Below are positions 9,016-17,430 of a DNA stretch of 64,000 bases, in pieces. The translations under genes and the position numbers were made by a program. The stretch is from Novosphingobium malaysiense (lineage in GTDB: Bacteria; Pseudomonadota; Alphaproteobacteria; Sphingomonadales; Sphingomonadaceae), in contig NZ_JTDI01000001.1 of the NCBI RefSeq assembly GCF_000802225.1, positions 124,001 to 188,000 on the forward strand, given 5' to 3'. Positions within the stretch are counted from its first letter, which is position 1. Every line of letters starts with the position of its first letter. Under the pieces are notes generated by a model. It searched no databases. It was not told the origin of the DNA and saw only the letters and a list, made by a program, of their open reading frames with translations.

Positions 9016-9089
9016 TCGACCGGCGCTGCCTTTTCGAGCCCGGTCGGCCCTTGCTCGCAAGGCCTTCTCGCCATGTCGACCGGCGCTGC
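9016..9089. repeat. 14-base direct repeat, two copies
   Basis: TCGACCGGCGCTGC occurs at 9016-9029 and again at 9076-9089, 60 bases apart, 44 bases or more before the dioxygenase start. It could be paired activator sites or a small duplication. Function not known. Confidence 0.5.
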
Positions 9090-9132
9090 TCTGGCACGAA
9101 TAGCAAAGTCTTGTTTGGGATGGGGTTCCGCG

Positions 9133-10116
9133 ATGCCGTTGACTGGAATTGCTGAAATTGTCTTCGCGGTCGAAGACCTAGCGGCATGCACTGCCTATTT
9201 CGAGGACCTGGGCCTCTCGCGGCTGGAAGCCAGCGACACCCATGCGGTTTTCGAGGTGCTCAGCGGCCAGAAGGTAACGCTCTATCCGCTAGGCGATGCC
9301 CGTGTGCCAGCCAGCCAACTGCATGGATCCGGCGTACACGAGGCCATCTGGGCCGTGCCGGACCAAGCCGATCTCGAAGCTCTCGTGGCCGACCTGTCGA
9401 AAGATCACGAGATCACCCGCGACGACGACGGGACCGTCCATTTCGTGACGGCATTCGGTCAGGCGATCGGACTGCGGGTCTTCAAGCCCAGGCCCTTCGT
9501 TGCCACGCCGTCGCCGACCAATGGCCCCGGCATCATCAACCGCCTCAACCTGCCACGCAAATGGATGGACCGGGCCTATCCCAAGACCATCTCGCACGTC
9601 GTCTGGGGTTTCCTCGACATCGACGAGGCCAAGGTCTTCTACACGACGCGCCTCGGCTTCAAGCTGACCGATATTCAAAAGGGGATCGGCTGCTACATTC
9701 GTTGCGGCCGCTCAACCAATCATCACAACATCGCCCTTGCCAGCGCCGAGTTGCCCGAATTCGGGTTCACCGGCCGCTTCGAGTTTCACCACGTCAATTT
9801 CGGCGTGAGCGACATCGACGAGATCATGGCGGGCAAGAACTACCTGGAACGCCGCGGGCACGATACCTCGGGCATGGGCTTGGGCCGGCACCGCATCAGT
9901 TCGGAATTGTTCCTCTACATGAAGAGCCCGACCGGCGGCGAGGTCGAATACGGCGCCGATTGCGATCAGGTCGACGAACACTGGCGGCCCCGTGTCTGGG
10001 GTGCGTCGTTTGCAGCTTTCTATTGGGTCCACAATCAGCCCGAGTTCCTCAAGGCCAAGGAGCCCGAGTGGGACGTGACTTACGCGACGCCGGAATCGAC
10101 CTGGCGCGTGTCCTGA
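9133..10116 (+). CDS. VOC-superfamily extradiol dioxygenase (type I, two-domain)
   Basis: 327 residues with two vicinal-oxygen-chelate modules, the architecture of BphC/catechol 2,3-dioxygenase type ring-cleavage enzymes. Candidate Fe(II) ligands in the second module are His155 (TISHVVWG), His219 or His220 (EFHHVNFG) and Glu272 (GGEVEYG), matching the His-His-Glu order of the family. The start at 9133 is the first residue of the module (MPLTGIAEIVF). An in-frame ATG 60 bases upstream is less likely. First gene of the operon that also holds LigAB, so two unrelated ring-cleavage types sit side by side. It may instead be a non-cleaving VOC hydrolase or isomerase. Confidence 0.8.
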   Translation: MPLTGIAEIVFAVEDLAACTAYFEDLGLSRLEASDTHAVFEVLSGQKVTLYPLGDARVPASQLHGSGVHEAIWAVPDQADLEALVADLSKDHEITRDDDGTVHFVTAFGQAIGLRVFKPRPFVATPSPTNGPGIINRLNLPRKWMDRAYPKTISHVVWGFLDIDEAKVFYTTRLGFKLTDIQKGIGCYIRCGRSTNHHNIALASAELPEFGFTGRFEFHHVNFGVSDIDEIMAGKNYLERRGHDTSGMGLGRHRISSELFLYMKSPTGGEVEYGADCDQVDEHWRPRVWGASFAAFYWVHNQPEFLKAKEPEWDVTYATPESTWRVS

Positions 10117-10169
10117 CAGCACCGCGTTGCCGCCCGACGCGGCAGGAAAGAATTTGACGGAGAATACCG

Positions 10170-11198
10170 ATGGTTAAAGTGTGGGGTTTTGAGTTCTTTC
10201 TGGCGTCCGAAGGGCTGGCCGGGCAGGAACTCGTCGACTACTTCAATTTCTATGTCGACCTTTGGGTCCGCGCCGAAGAGCTGGGCTATGACGGCGTCCT
10301 GCTGAGCGAACACCACTTTGGCGGCGGCTACAGCCCCTCGCCCAACCTGCTGCTCCCGATGATCGCGGCCCGCACCAAGACGTTGCGTCTGGGCGTGATG
10401 GGCATGGTCGCCCCCTATCACAACGCATGGCGCCTGGCCGAAGAGGCCGGCATGCTCGACGTGATCTCCAACGGCCGCTTCGAGTTCGGCACTTCGGCCG
10501 GCATTCCGTCCGAATTCGCCAAGATCGGCCTCGAGCCTGCAGAAGCGCGCGCCCGCTACGAGGAAGCGCTGCAGATCATCGACAAGGCGATGAAGGAGCC
10601 GGTGATCTCGCACAAGGGCAAGTACTGGAACTTCGAGGACATGCCGATCATGCCGCGCCCGGTGCAGGAAGACATGCCGCGCTGGACCACCGTGATCAGC
10701 CAGGAATCCGCCCGCAAGGCCGCCCGTCGCGGCTCGAAGCTGGCCACAGGGTTCGTTCCCACCGAGGAAGTGAAGAAGGTCTTCGACGCCTATACCGAAG
10801 CAGCCGCCGAAGCCGGTCAGCCCACCGGTCCGGACCGCCTCGCCCTGCGCCGCCAGGTCCTGCTCGACGTGGGCGACGATCCGGATGCCAGCGAACATGC
10901 CGCGCAGTTCTCCGAAGGCTTCCGCCAGATGCTCGAGAACAACGACTGGCGCGTGAAGAAGCAGACCAGCGGCAAGGCGCTGGACACCCCCTCGGGCACC
11001 CACGGCTATGCGCTCGGCAACGAGGAATTCATTGCCGGCAAGCCCGCCGAGGTCGCCGAACAGATTCTCGAACAGTGCCACCAGTCGGGTGCCGGCCACT
11101 TCCAGGTCGTCTTCGCCGGGGCGCACACGCCGGCCGCCGTTGCCCGCGCCTGGGAAGTGTTCGGCAAGGAAGTCATTCCGCTGGTGCGCAAAGGCTGA
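10170..11198 (+). CDS. LLM-class (luciferase-like) flavin-dependent monooxygenase
   Basis: 342-residue TIM-barrel enzyme of the bacterial luciferase family, using reduced FMN and oxygen. Typical blocks: GYDGVLLSEHHF near residue 40, the segment LGVMGMVAPYHNAWRLAEE near 75-95 and GRFEFGTSAG near 105. The ribosome site GACGGAG precedes the ATG. Second gene of the ring-cleavage operon, 53 bases after the VOC gene. Such enzymes need a separate flavin reductase. None is in the operon, but a RibB-type gene for flavin synthesis is. Confidence 0.88.
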   Translation: MVKVWGFEFFLASEGLAGQELVDYFNFYVDLWVRAEELGYDGVLLSEHHFGGGYSPSPNLLLPMIAARTKTLRLGVMGMVAPYHNAWRLAEEAGMLDVISNGRFEFGTSAGIPSEFAKIGLEPAEARARYEEALQIIDKAMKEPVISHKGKYWNFEDMPIMPRPVQEDMPRWTTVISQESARKAARRGSKLATGFVPTEEVKKVFDAYTEAAAEAGQPTGPDRLALRRQVLLDVGDDPDASEHAAQFSEGFRQMLENNDWRVKKQTSGKALDTPSGTHGYALGNEEFIAGKPAEVAEQILEQCHQSGAGHFQVVFAGAHTPAAVARAWEVFGKEVIPLVRKG

Positions 11199-11228
11199 TC
11201 GCGGGTAGAACAGGGACCAGGAGAGACC

Positions 11229-12080
11229 ATGTCGAACGATACATCCATCACCTATGCCGCACCGGGCGGCCGCGAGCTCAAGCTGGACCTCTACCGTCCG
11301 GAAGGAGACACGGTTCCCACGCGCACGGCGGTCATCATCGTGCACGGCGGCGGCTGGATGCTCGGCGAACGCGGCATGGTCGCTCCGCTGGCGAAGGAAT
11401 TCGCGGCACAGGGCTTCCTTGCCGTGCCGGTCGAGTACCGGCTGGTGAAGGAAGCGCCCTGGCCTGCCCAGCGCGATGACGTGGTCGCCGCGGCCGAGTG
11501 GGTCGCTGCCAATGCCGGCGAACTCGGCATCCAGGCCGACCGCATCGTGCTTGCCGGATCGTCGGCCGGCGGACACCTCGCTCTGATGGCCGCCGCCACG
11601 CTGGGCGGCAAGGCGCGCATCGGCGCGGTGCTCTCGCTGTTCTCCGCCAGCGAACTGACGGTGGAACAGCCGGCACCCAAGGGCACCTTCGGCGCGCCGC
11701 AGCTTGTCGGACCGGATGCCTCGGCAGAGGTCCTCGCCGCGGCCAGCCCGCTGCATCAGGTCAATGCGGACTTCCCGCCGGTCTTCCTGCTGCACGGCGG
11801 CGCCGACTGGATGATCGACCCGCAGGCGAGTATCAATCTCTACCAGCGCCTTGTCGAACTGGGCGTGAAGGCCGAGATGCACATCGTCGCCGATGCCCTC
11901 CACGAATTCGTCGAGGAGCCGGGCCTGTGCGGCCCGATGGTCTCGGAGATGGCGCTGTTCCTCGACCGCGTGATGGTCGCTCCCGAACGCTGGGCGGCGG
12001 AAACGCAGGAACACAACCTTTTCGCGCAAGGGCCCGAAGCGGTCATGGCGCTGATGCAGAAGCTGCTGGCAGAACACTGA
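11229..12080 (+). CDS. Alpha/beta hydrolase, esterase/lipase-like
   Basis: 283 residues. Oxyanion-hole motif HGGGW (39-43), nucleophile Ser112 in GSSAGG, acid Asp197 or Asp193 (GADWMIDP) and His225 (ALHEF). This is the hormone-sensitive-lipase/carboxylesterase type rather than the classic meta-cleavage-product C-C hydrolase, so it may hydrolyse an ester or lactone in the pathway. AGGAGAGA ribosome site. Third gene of the operon, 30 bases after the LLM gene. Confidence 0.87.
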   Translation: MSNDTSITYAAPGGRELKLDLYRPEGDTVPTRTAVIIVHGGGWMLGERGMVAPLAKEFAAQGFLAVPVEYRLVKEAPWPAQRDDVVAAAEWVAANAGELGIQADRIVLAGSSAGGHLALMAAATLGGKARIGAVLSLFSASELTVEQPAPKGTFGAPQLVGPDASAEVLAAASPLHQVNADFPPVFLLHGGADWMIDPQASINLYQRLVELGVKAEMHIVADALHEFVEEPGLCGPMVSEMALFLDRVMVAPERWAAETQEHNLFAQGPEAVMALMQKLLAEH

Positions 12081-12111
12081 GCACGCCGCCGCATCGATTT
12101 GGGAGCAGAAC

Positions 12112-12402
12112 ATGAGCCTCAACGCGCTCGAGAAGGCCCTCTGGCAAGTCTATACCAACCACGACGACAACGCCCGCTACAAGGCGGACCCCGCCGCCTT
12201 CGCGCAGGGGTTCGATCTCGACGATGCCGAGCGCAAGATGCTGGTCGACGGCGATGCGCTGGCGCAGATCGCCCACGGCGCCAACTCGATGCTGGTGATG
12301 ATGGTGTGGCAGTCGGTCTACGGCCTTGCCGAATTCCACAAGTACTTTGCGATGGTGAACGGCCCGGACATGCAGGCCGCCCTGGCGGCGCGCAAGGGCT
12401 GA
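12112..12402 (+). CDS. LigA-type small subunit of class III extradiol dioxygenase
   Basis: 96-residue helical protein of the protocatechuate 4,5-dioxygenase alpha-subunit family (LigA). It is recognised by the ALEKALWQVY start, the Asp/Glu-rich middle DDAERKMLVDGD and its place 33 bases before the LigB-type catalytic subunit. LigA covers the active site formed by LigB. A second LigA copy is at 48.8-49.0 kb. Confidence 0.9.
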   Translation: MSLNALEKALWQVYTNHDDNARYKADPAAFAQGFDLDDAERKMLVDGDALAQIAHGANSMLVMMVWQSVYGLAEFHKYFAMVNGPDMQAALAARKG

Positions 12403-12435
12403 CGGCTGCGCTGACGCGAACAGGAGTTTCAAGAC

Positions 12436-13269
12436 ATGGCACAACTGGTTGGCGGTTTCCTGATGCCGCACCTCCCCACCATTCCCAGCGGCCAGCTGCT
12501 GGAAGACGGTGAGCTCAAGGACCGCGTTTACGGCGCTTTCGACAAGATAACGCAGCGCCTGAAGGATCTCGAAGTCGATACCGTCATCATCATCGGCGAC
12601 GACCACTACGAGAGCTTCGGCCCGCACTGCATCCCCACATGCCTTGTCGTCACCGGCGACATCAACGTTTCGGACCACGTCGAACTGCTGGGCATGCCCA
12701 AGGGCCTGATCCCGAACAACCCCGAGCTGGCGCAGCACATCGTGCAGACCGGGCATGACGAAGGCATCGACTGGGCCTTTGCCAAGTACCTCGGCGTCGA
12801 TCACTCGATCGCGGTGCCCTACACGATGACGGCCAAGAAGATCCCCGGCGTGAAGGTGGTCCCGGTCTATCTCAACGACGTGATCATGCCCGTGATCCGC
12901 AGCAGCCGCGCAGCCGAACTCGGCCGCTCGATCCGCCGCGCGATCGACAGCTTCCCCGGCGACGAGCGGGTCGCGATCTTCGGCACCGGCGGCATCAGCC
13001 ACTGGGTCGGCGGCCCCGGCATGGGCAACATCAACGAGGAATTCGACCGCAAGATCATGAAGATGGTCGAAGAAGGCGATCTCGAAGGGCTGATCGCCCT
13101 GCCCGACCGCGAAGTCTTCGAACAGGCCGGCAACGGCGCCATCGAGATCAAGAACTGGATCTGCGCCATGGCCGCCGTGCCCGAGGCGCAGGGCCTGACC
13201 ATCGCCTACGAGCCGGTTCCGGCATGGATCACCGGCTGCGGGTTCTCGGAACTCAAGCTGGCTGCCTGA
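12436..13269 (+). CDS. LigB-type catalytic subunit of class III extradiol dioxygenase
   Basis: 277 residues. Opens an ortho-dihydroxylated aromatic ring between a hydroxylated and an adjacent carbon. Visible: His12 in LMPHLP, GDDHYESFGPHCIP with His57, the proposed acid-base His189 (GGISHW) and Glu237 (GAIEIKNW). These correspond in order to the iron ligands and catalytic His known for LigB. Ribosome site AGGAG. Paired with the LigA gene in front. The product is probably processed by downstream genes and perhaps by the aldolase and dehydrogenase at 18-20.5 kb. Very similar in pattern to the second LigB at 47.9-48.7 kb. Confidence 0.93.
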   Translation: MAQLVGGFLMPHLPTIPSGQLLEDGELKDRVYGAFDKITQRLKDLEVDTVIIIGDDHYESFGPHCIPTCLVVTGDINVSDHVELLGMPKGLIPNNPELAQHIVQTGHDEGIDWAFAKYLGVDHSIAVPYTMTAKKIPGVKVVPVYLNDVIMPVIRSSRAAELGRSIRRAIDSFPGDERVAIFGTGGISHWVGGPGMGNINEEFDRKIMKMVEEGDLEGLIALPDREVFEQAGNGAIEIKNWICAMAAVPEAQGLTIAYEPVPAWITGCGFSELKLAA

Positions 13270-13301
13270 ACACGCCGGGCGGGAGAGGAAAATTGAAGGC
13301 C

Positions 13302-14438
13302 ATGACCGTGGAACGCGGCAACAAATCGCAAGCAAAGCCGAAACCGCCGGTCCCTGCCTCGAACCTGGCCACGCCTGCCGAGATCATCGAGGAAGCCCGC
13401 AACGGGCGCATGTTCATCCTCGTCGACGACGAGGACCGCGAGAACGAGGGCGACCTCATCATTCCCGCGCAGATGGCGACGCCCGATGCGATCAACTTCA
13501 TGGCCACCCATGGCCGCGGGCTGATCTGCCTCGCCGTGACCCAGCAGCGCGCGGCGGAGCTGGGCCTCGAGCCGATGGCGGAGGACAACCGCTGCGCCAA
13601 CAGCACCGCCTTCACCGTCTCGATCGAGGCGCGCCACGGCGTGACCACCGGCATTTCCGCCGGCGACCGGGCGCGCACGATCTCGGTGGCGATCTCCTCC
13701 ACGAACGGCCGAGAGGACATCGTCACGCCGGGCCATGTCTTCCCGCTCGTCGCCCGCGACGGCGGCGTGCTGGTGCGCACCGGCCATACCGAGGCGGCGG
13801 TCGACGTGCCGCGCATGGCGGGCCTCTATCCGGCGGGCGTGATCTGCGAGATCATGAACGAGGACGGCACCATGGCCCGCCTCGACGACCTCATCCCCTT
13901 CGCCGAGAAGCACAATCTCAAGATCGGCACGATCCGCGACCTCATCGCCCACCGCTGGGAAAACGAGCACCTCGTCGAGCGCGTGGCCGAACGTCCGTTC
14001 CATTCCGACTACGGCGGCGACTGGAACATCCTGATCTACCGCAACCGCATCGACGGCACCGAGACCGCCGTGTTCCAGAAAGGCCGCGTGCGGCCCGGCG
14101 AACCGACGCTGGTGCGCATGCACGCGGTCTCGATCCTGTCCGACATGGTCGGCGAGCCGGGGCCGCGCAAGCGCCTGCTCCAGCGCGCGATGGAGGACAT
14201 CGGCGCGCACGGCAGCGGCGTGATCGTGCTGTTCACGCACACCGGCCAGCGCACGCTCAAGGCCGCGCTCGAGCATGAGCAGGACATGGACCACAGCCGC
14301 GCTTTCGGCATCGGCGCGCAGATCCTCGCCGACCTCGGCGTCAGCGACATGATCCTGCTGAGCAATTCGCACCACCAGATCGTCGGGCTCGACGGGTTCG
14401 GCCTGTCGATCGTCGAAGAACGCCAGATCTCGGCCTAA
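13302..14438 (+). CDS. RibB with degenerate RibA-like domain
   Basis: 378 residues. The N-terminal half is 3,4-dihydroxy-2-butanone-4-phosphate synthase: acidic loop DDEDRENEGDL, HGRGLICL, TGISAGDRART and the HTEAAVD block are all present. The C-terminal half follows the GTP cyclohydrolase II fold (begins LVRMHAVSILSD) but lacks the zinc-binding cysteines, so it is probably inactive for GTP. It supplies one precursor of riboflavin. Its place in a catabolic operon with an FMN-dependent LLM enzyme suggests flavin supply on demand (inference). An in-frame TTG at 13293 is closer to the GGAGAGG site and could be the true start. Confidence 0.88.
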   Translation: MTVERGNKSQAKPKPPVPASNLATPAEIIEEARNGRMFILVDDEDRENEGDLIIPAQMATPDAINFMATHGRGLICLAVTQQRAAELGLEPMAEDNRCANSTAFTVSIEARHGVTTGISAGDRARTISVAISSTNGREDIVTPGHVFPLVARDGGVLVRTGHTEAAVDVPRMAGLYPAGVICEIMNEDGTMARLDDLIPFAEKHNLKIGTIRDLIAHRWENEHLVERVAERPFHSDYGGDWNILIYRNRIDGTETAVFQKGRVRPGEPTLVRMHAVSILSDMVGEPGPRKRLLQRAMEDIGAHGSGVIVLFTHTGQRTLKAALEHEQDMDHSRAFGIGAQILADLGVSDMILLSNSHHQIVGLDGFGLSIVEERQISA

Positions 14439-14465
14439 GCCCCCCTTCAAGAAGGACACATCCCC

Positions 14466-15056
14466 ATGGCGAACGACACCCGCCGCATTCCCCTGCTCCC
14501 CGAATCCGAGTGGACCGAGAAGGCGCGGGACCTGTTCGCCGTGCTCGAAGGCCCCGAAGCGCGCGAGCGCGGGCCGCGCTACGACATCATCCTGCAGCTG
14601 GCGCAGAACCCGGAACTGACGATCCCGTTCCTCGAATACAACAAGCACCTGATGTTCCACTCCTCGCTCAGCCACCGCGTGCGCGAGCTGGTGACGCTGG
14701 CCGTCGCCTGGAGCTGCAAGTCGGAATACGAATGGCTCAGCCACGTGCGCGACGGGCTGCGCGTGGGCCTGACCGACGAGGACATCGAGGCGGTCAAGCT
14801 GGGCGCGGCCTCCCCCCACTGGGACGACTTCCACCGCGACCTCATGCTGCTCGTCGACGAGATGCGCGACAGCTACGACATCTCCGACGCCCTCTGGACC
14901 CGCCTCAGCGCCCACTTCAACCCGCGCGAGATGATGGACCTGATCTTCACGATCGGGAACTACATCATGTTCTCGTCCGTGCTGAACGGCATCCGCGCGA
15001 AACCCGAGGCGGGCGCAGAGGGTGAGGCGCTGGCGGAGAAGTATGGGCGGCCGTGA
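14466..15056 (+). CDS. Carboxymuconolactone decarboxylase family protein
   Basis: 196 residues, AhpD-like fold. The core is RVRELVTLAVAW followed by SEYEWLSHVR, typical of PF02627. The CxxC pair of true AhpD is absent, which favours the decarboxylase-like branch. Last gene of the operon, 27 bases after the RibB gene with an AAGGA site. Probable role: processing of a ring-cleavage product or lactone. Exact reaction unknown. Confidence 0.85.
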   Translation: MANDTRRIPLLPESEWTEKARDLFAVLEGPEARERGPRYDIILQLAQNPELTIPFLEYNKHLMFHSSLSHRVRELVTLAVAWSCKSEYEWLSHVRDGLRVGLTDEDIEAVKLGAASPHWDDFHRDLMLLVDEMRDSYDISDALWTRLSAHFNPREMMDLIFTIGNYIMFSSVLNGIRAKPEAGAEGEALAEKYGRP

Positions 15057-15394
15057 GGGTCTACCTGGTCACGGTTGAATAGCTGCTGTTGAGAATACTA
15101 CAGCTTTGCGCCGATTTCGGCCATTACAGGCCAAAAAATAGCTCCCCAATCCGCGGCGCAGTTGGTGAGGCACATCAAGTTAGCAAAGCGGGAGCTCCTC
15201 CTTAGATTTTATCTACGATATTGCAATATATAAACAAATGCCATTGGCAATAAACACATTCTTATAAGCGTTCTTATCGCAGAAGATGTACGACTCGGCT
15301 TAAGGTGCCAGCGAAAATGCCAACCCGAAGTTGGGCTGCCTGATAGGGAATCGAATGTTGAAGCTGAACGTCATGCCAATGCCCAATGGTTAGG
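15057..15394. other. AT-rich intergenic stretch at the left edge of the SIR2-like insert
   Basis: 338 bases with no supported gene. Base composition drops sharply from the GC-rich operon at about 15,080. Small features: TGCCATTGGCA palindrome near 15,239, a direct repeat TTCTTAT before 15,285 and GGCC-6-GGCC near 15,120. No terminator with a T-run, tRNA end or transposase was seen. Confidence 0.4.
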
Positions 15395-16546
15395 CTAGTC
15401 ATCGCCCATATGACCGATACCGCCAAAAATGCCCGCTGGAAGGCGAGGCATCATACGATCTATGCCAGCATAAGGATCAGGCATCTCAACCCGCTCGCTG
15501 TCACTCTTTTCCGCCGTGAGCGTTCGCCAGTATTCCTTGAAAAACTGATTGCATGTCATGTCAGCAAGTTCAATACGATGCTCATTCAGAATGCCTTGAA
15601 ATTGAAAAGCCTTCTGCAGCTCGTCATCAATAACGGCCTTGTCGCTCTTTGATATGCCAAAAGCCGTCGCCACAACTTCTGTATGATCTTGAACTTGCTG
15701 AGCCAGAAGCTCGACGTTCTGACGATGGAATGCGAAACCAAGGAAGATTACGCGGTCCGCGCCAGCCATTGTAGCGCGCATAGCCGCCAATTCTTCGCCT
15801 TCTTCGACGCGCTCGGTAAACGTCCGAACTTGTTGAGCCACATCGGCAAGTTGCTGTGGGGAGCCTTGCCCGAAACCCACACTAGGCCCATCGCCTTTCT
15901 GCCATGGAAGCCGTCCGGCAACTCCATAAGGCCGATGTATCGTTAAGCCCTGCATTATTTCGCGGATCGCATCCGCTTGCAAGCCATAGTATGACGCCAA
16001 TGAAAATGGCAGGTAGTGCTCTAAGCACCTATCATAATTGAAGTTTACTATTTCAAGGTCATCAAAAATGCTACCAACTTCGCTTTTGCGGACGTTTTCA
16101 GTTAAAAGCTTAGTCAAGCTGCTATACCAAGCATCTGAAAATTTAGACAGGTCGATGGCATCCGGCATATTTTGGACCCGCTTGAACGCTGGGCTTGCCG
16201 CCTCAGCTTTCAAAATTGCCTGAACAATGCCAAGCTTACCCACAAGTTCAACCTTTGGGTCTTCCAGTGCATCTATAACATTATCAATCGAAATGGCTTG
16301 TGATGCTGACTCTCCTAGCTGCCAAGCGGCGTGAAGATGTTCATTGACCTTTGTGACTTCTCTGCCTTCATTCAATATGATTTTCAGAGCTTCTAAGATT
16401 GCCGGATCGCCACTCTTCTGAGTGTAATGATCAAACTTAATGTCAGTCAGCTTCACAATCTGCTTCAGAAGTTCCGACCCCATGGGCAAACCGACTTCGA
16501 CACTCGCGCCAGCGCCGATAACTAAGACCGTCTTTGCCCTGAACAT
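15395..16546 (-). CDS. SIR2-like domain protein, candidate defence effector
   Basis: 383 residues. The N-terminus VLVIGAGASVEVGLPMG is the dinucleotide-binding start of SIR2-like proteins. Later blocks IVNFNYDRCLEHYL, IHRPYGVAG and RVIFLGFAFHRQN follow the order seen in the SIR2-like family (PF13289 type). Members of this superfamily consume NAD in several anti-phage systems, but whether this one does is unknown. Base composition is visibly lower in GC than both flanks, and codons end in A/T far more often, a sign of horizontal acquisition. Followed upstream by two small genes on the same strand. Cytosolic, no membrane segment. Confidence 0.75.
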   Translation of the reverse strand: MFRAKTVLVIGAGASVEVGLPMGSELLKQIVKLTDIKFDHYTQKSGDPAILEALKIILNEGREVTKVNEHLHAAWQLGESASQAISIDNVIDALEDPKVELVGKLGIVQAILKAEAASPAFKRVQNMPDAIDLSKFSDAWYSSLTKLLTENVRKSEVGSIFDDLEIVNFNYDRCLEHYLPFSLASYYGLQADAIREIMQGLTIHRPYGVAGRLPWQKGDGPSVGFGQGSPQQLADVAQQVRTFTERVEEGEELAAMRATMAGADRVIFLGFAFHRQNVELLAQQVQDHTEVVATAFGISKSDKAVIDDELQKAFQFQGILNEHRIELADMTCNQFFKEYWRTLTAEKSDSERVEMPDPYAGIDRMMPRLPAGIFGGIGHMGDD

Positions 16547-16573
16547 ATTTCCGCCTTCCGGAGCGTGCTTGGC

Positions 16574-17197
16574 CTACAATGCCGGCCCCATTTTAGGAAC
16601 AGATGCTTGTACAGCCGCAAAGAACTCATCAACATGAGCATCAGTTAGTTTCAGAGTGTCATAAGCTGGCGCAGCCCCCCAGCCTTTAACCATATCCTCA
16701 TCAAACATATCGGGACGAAGCGCATATAGCTGGCTGGCAGATGCACCTTCGCTGTGCTTAGCACAGTTTGCCGCTAAGCGAAGTTGGTTTAGACCACCTT
16801 CCATTGGCGTCCACCCAAAGCCTTTGAGCCAAGAAAATCCCTTAGTTTGGTCATACTTCTTTTTTGGCAACTGCGCGCCAACCCGCTGTTCTACGAAATG
16901 GTGCAAAGTGATGACGAAGGCGTTGCGGATCAATGCCAAAACCTGTTCAACGTCATACATCTGTTCACCAAGACGTTCGCCGTAGTCATAAACCAAATTG
17001 CCATCCTCATCCTCTTCGGACCAAGTGGCTTCGCCAGCGTCAACCTTTGCTTGGTGTCTTGCCGCGGCTTCATTGATGCCTGAAACTTCTTTGTCGCTAG
17101 CATCACGGCTAGCTTTGTATGCCCGTTCAATTTCACGGATGCCGAAGTGAAAGCGCCAAGCCCACGCTTGCCCCCGCTTCGATGGCTTGATTGCCAT
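16574..17197 (-). CDS. Conserved-type hypothetical protein with HEPN-like motif
   Basis: 207 residues, not assigned to a named family. A helical C-terminal half contains LRLAANCAKHSEG. This resembles the Arg/Asn...His motif of HEPN nucleases, but the Arg-His spacing (seven residues) is longer than the usual four to six, so the assignment is tentative. The N-terminal region RGQAWAWRFHFGIREIE is rich in aromatic residues. Ends 27 bases before the SIR2-like gene starts and shares its low GC content, so the two are probably one transcript and may act together. Confidence 0.6.
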   Translation of the reverse strand: MAIKPSKRGQAWAWRFHFGIREIERAYKASRDASDKEVSGINEAAARHQAKVDAGEATWSEEDEDGNLVYDYGERLGEQMYDVEQVLALIRNAFVITLHHFVEQRVGAQLPKKKYDQTKGFSWLKGFGWTPMEGGLNQLRLAANCAKHSEGASASQLYALRPDMFDEDMVKGWGAAPAYDTLKLTDAHVDEFFAAVQASVPKMGPAL

Positions 17198-17205
17198 ACC
17201 CAGCC

Positions 17206-17430
17206 CTAACGGTTCAGTCGGTGTTGAACGAAGGAGTCATGTTCACACACCCTGACTTCGTCTAGATAACGGGCTTCCGCTTCCGCTAAGCTGGCAAAAT
17301 TCCAAGTTTCCGGCGTTCTCAAAGTAGCAACATGGTAGCCGCGATCGACAATCGTACCGTTGTTGCGGAGGGCAATCTCCGTCAGTGTCACGCCATGCGC
17401 AGAATGTATAAGCCTTCTCTCGGATGCCAT
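17206..17430 (-). CDS. Small hypothetical protein, first gene of the SIR2-like cluster
   Basis: 74 residues, no recognisable family. It sits 8 bases upstream of the 207-residue gene in the same direction and has the same base composition, which is the main support for its being real. It could be a small accessory or antitoxin-like protein. No motif seen. Confidence 0.4.
   Translation of the reverse strand: MASERRLIHSAHGVTLTEIALRNNGTIVDRGYHVATLRTPETWNFASLAEAEARYLDEVRVCEHDSFVQHRLNR

Larger units (their letters stand above)
8786..9132. promoter_or_regulatory. Divergent regulatory region between LysR and the ring-cleavage operon
   Basis: 347 bases without a convincing gene. It holds the LysR-box inverted repeat at 8804-8824 and a 14-base direct repeat at 9016-9029 and 9076-9089, spaced exactly 60 bases apart just ahead of the operon. 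Short open frames here have no family features. Confidence 0.5.

Noticed and set aside
10080..12122. 680-residue open frame on the minus strand opposite the LLM and hydrolase genes
   Set aside because: Residue make-up is the His/Arg/Gly-rich type expected from the reverse of GC-rich codons; no family blocks, while the plus strand has clear enzymes.
13206..14915. 569-residue minus-strand frame opposite the RibB-like and decarboxylase genes
   Set aside because: Antisense shadow: His/Asp/Val-rich composition with no motif; plus-strand genes are well supported.
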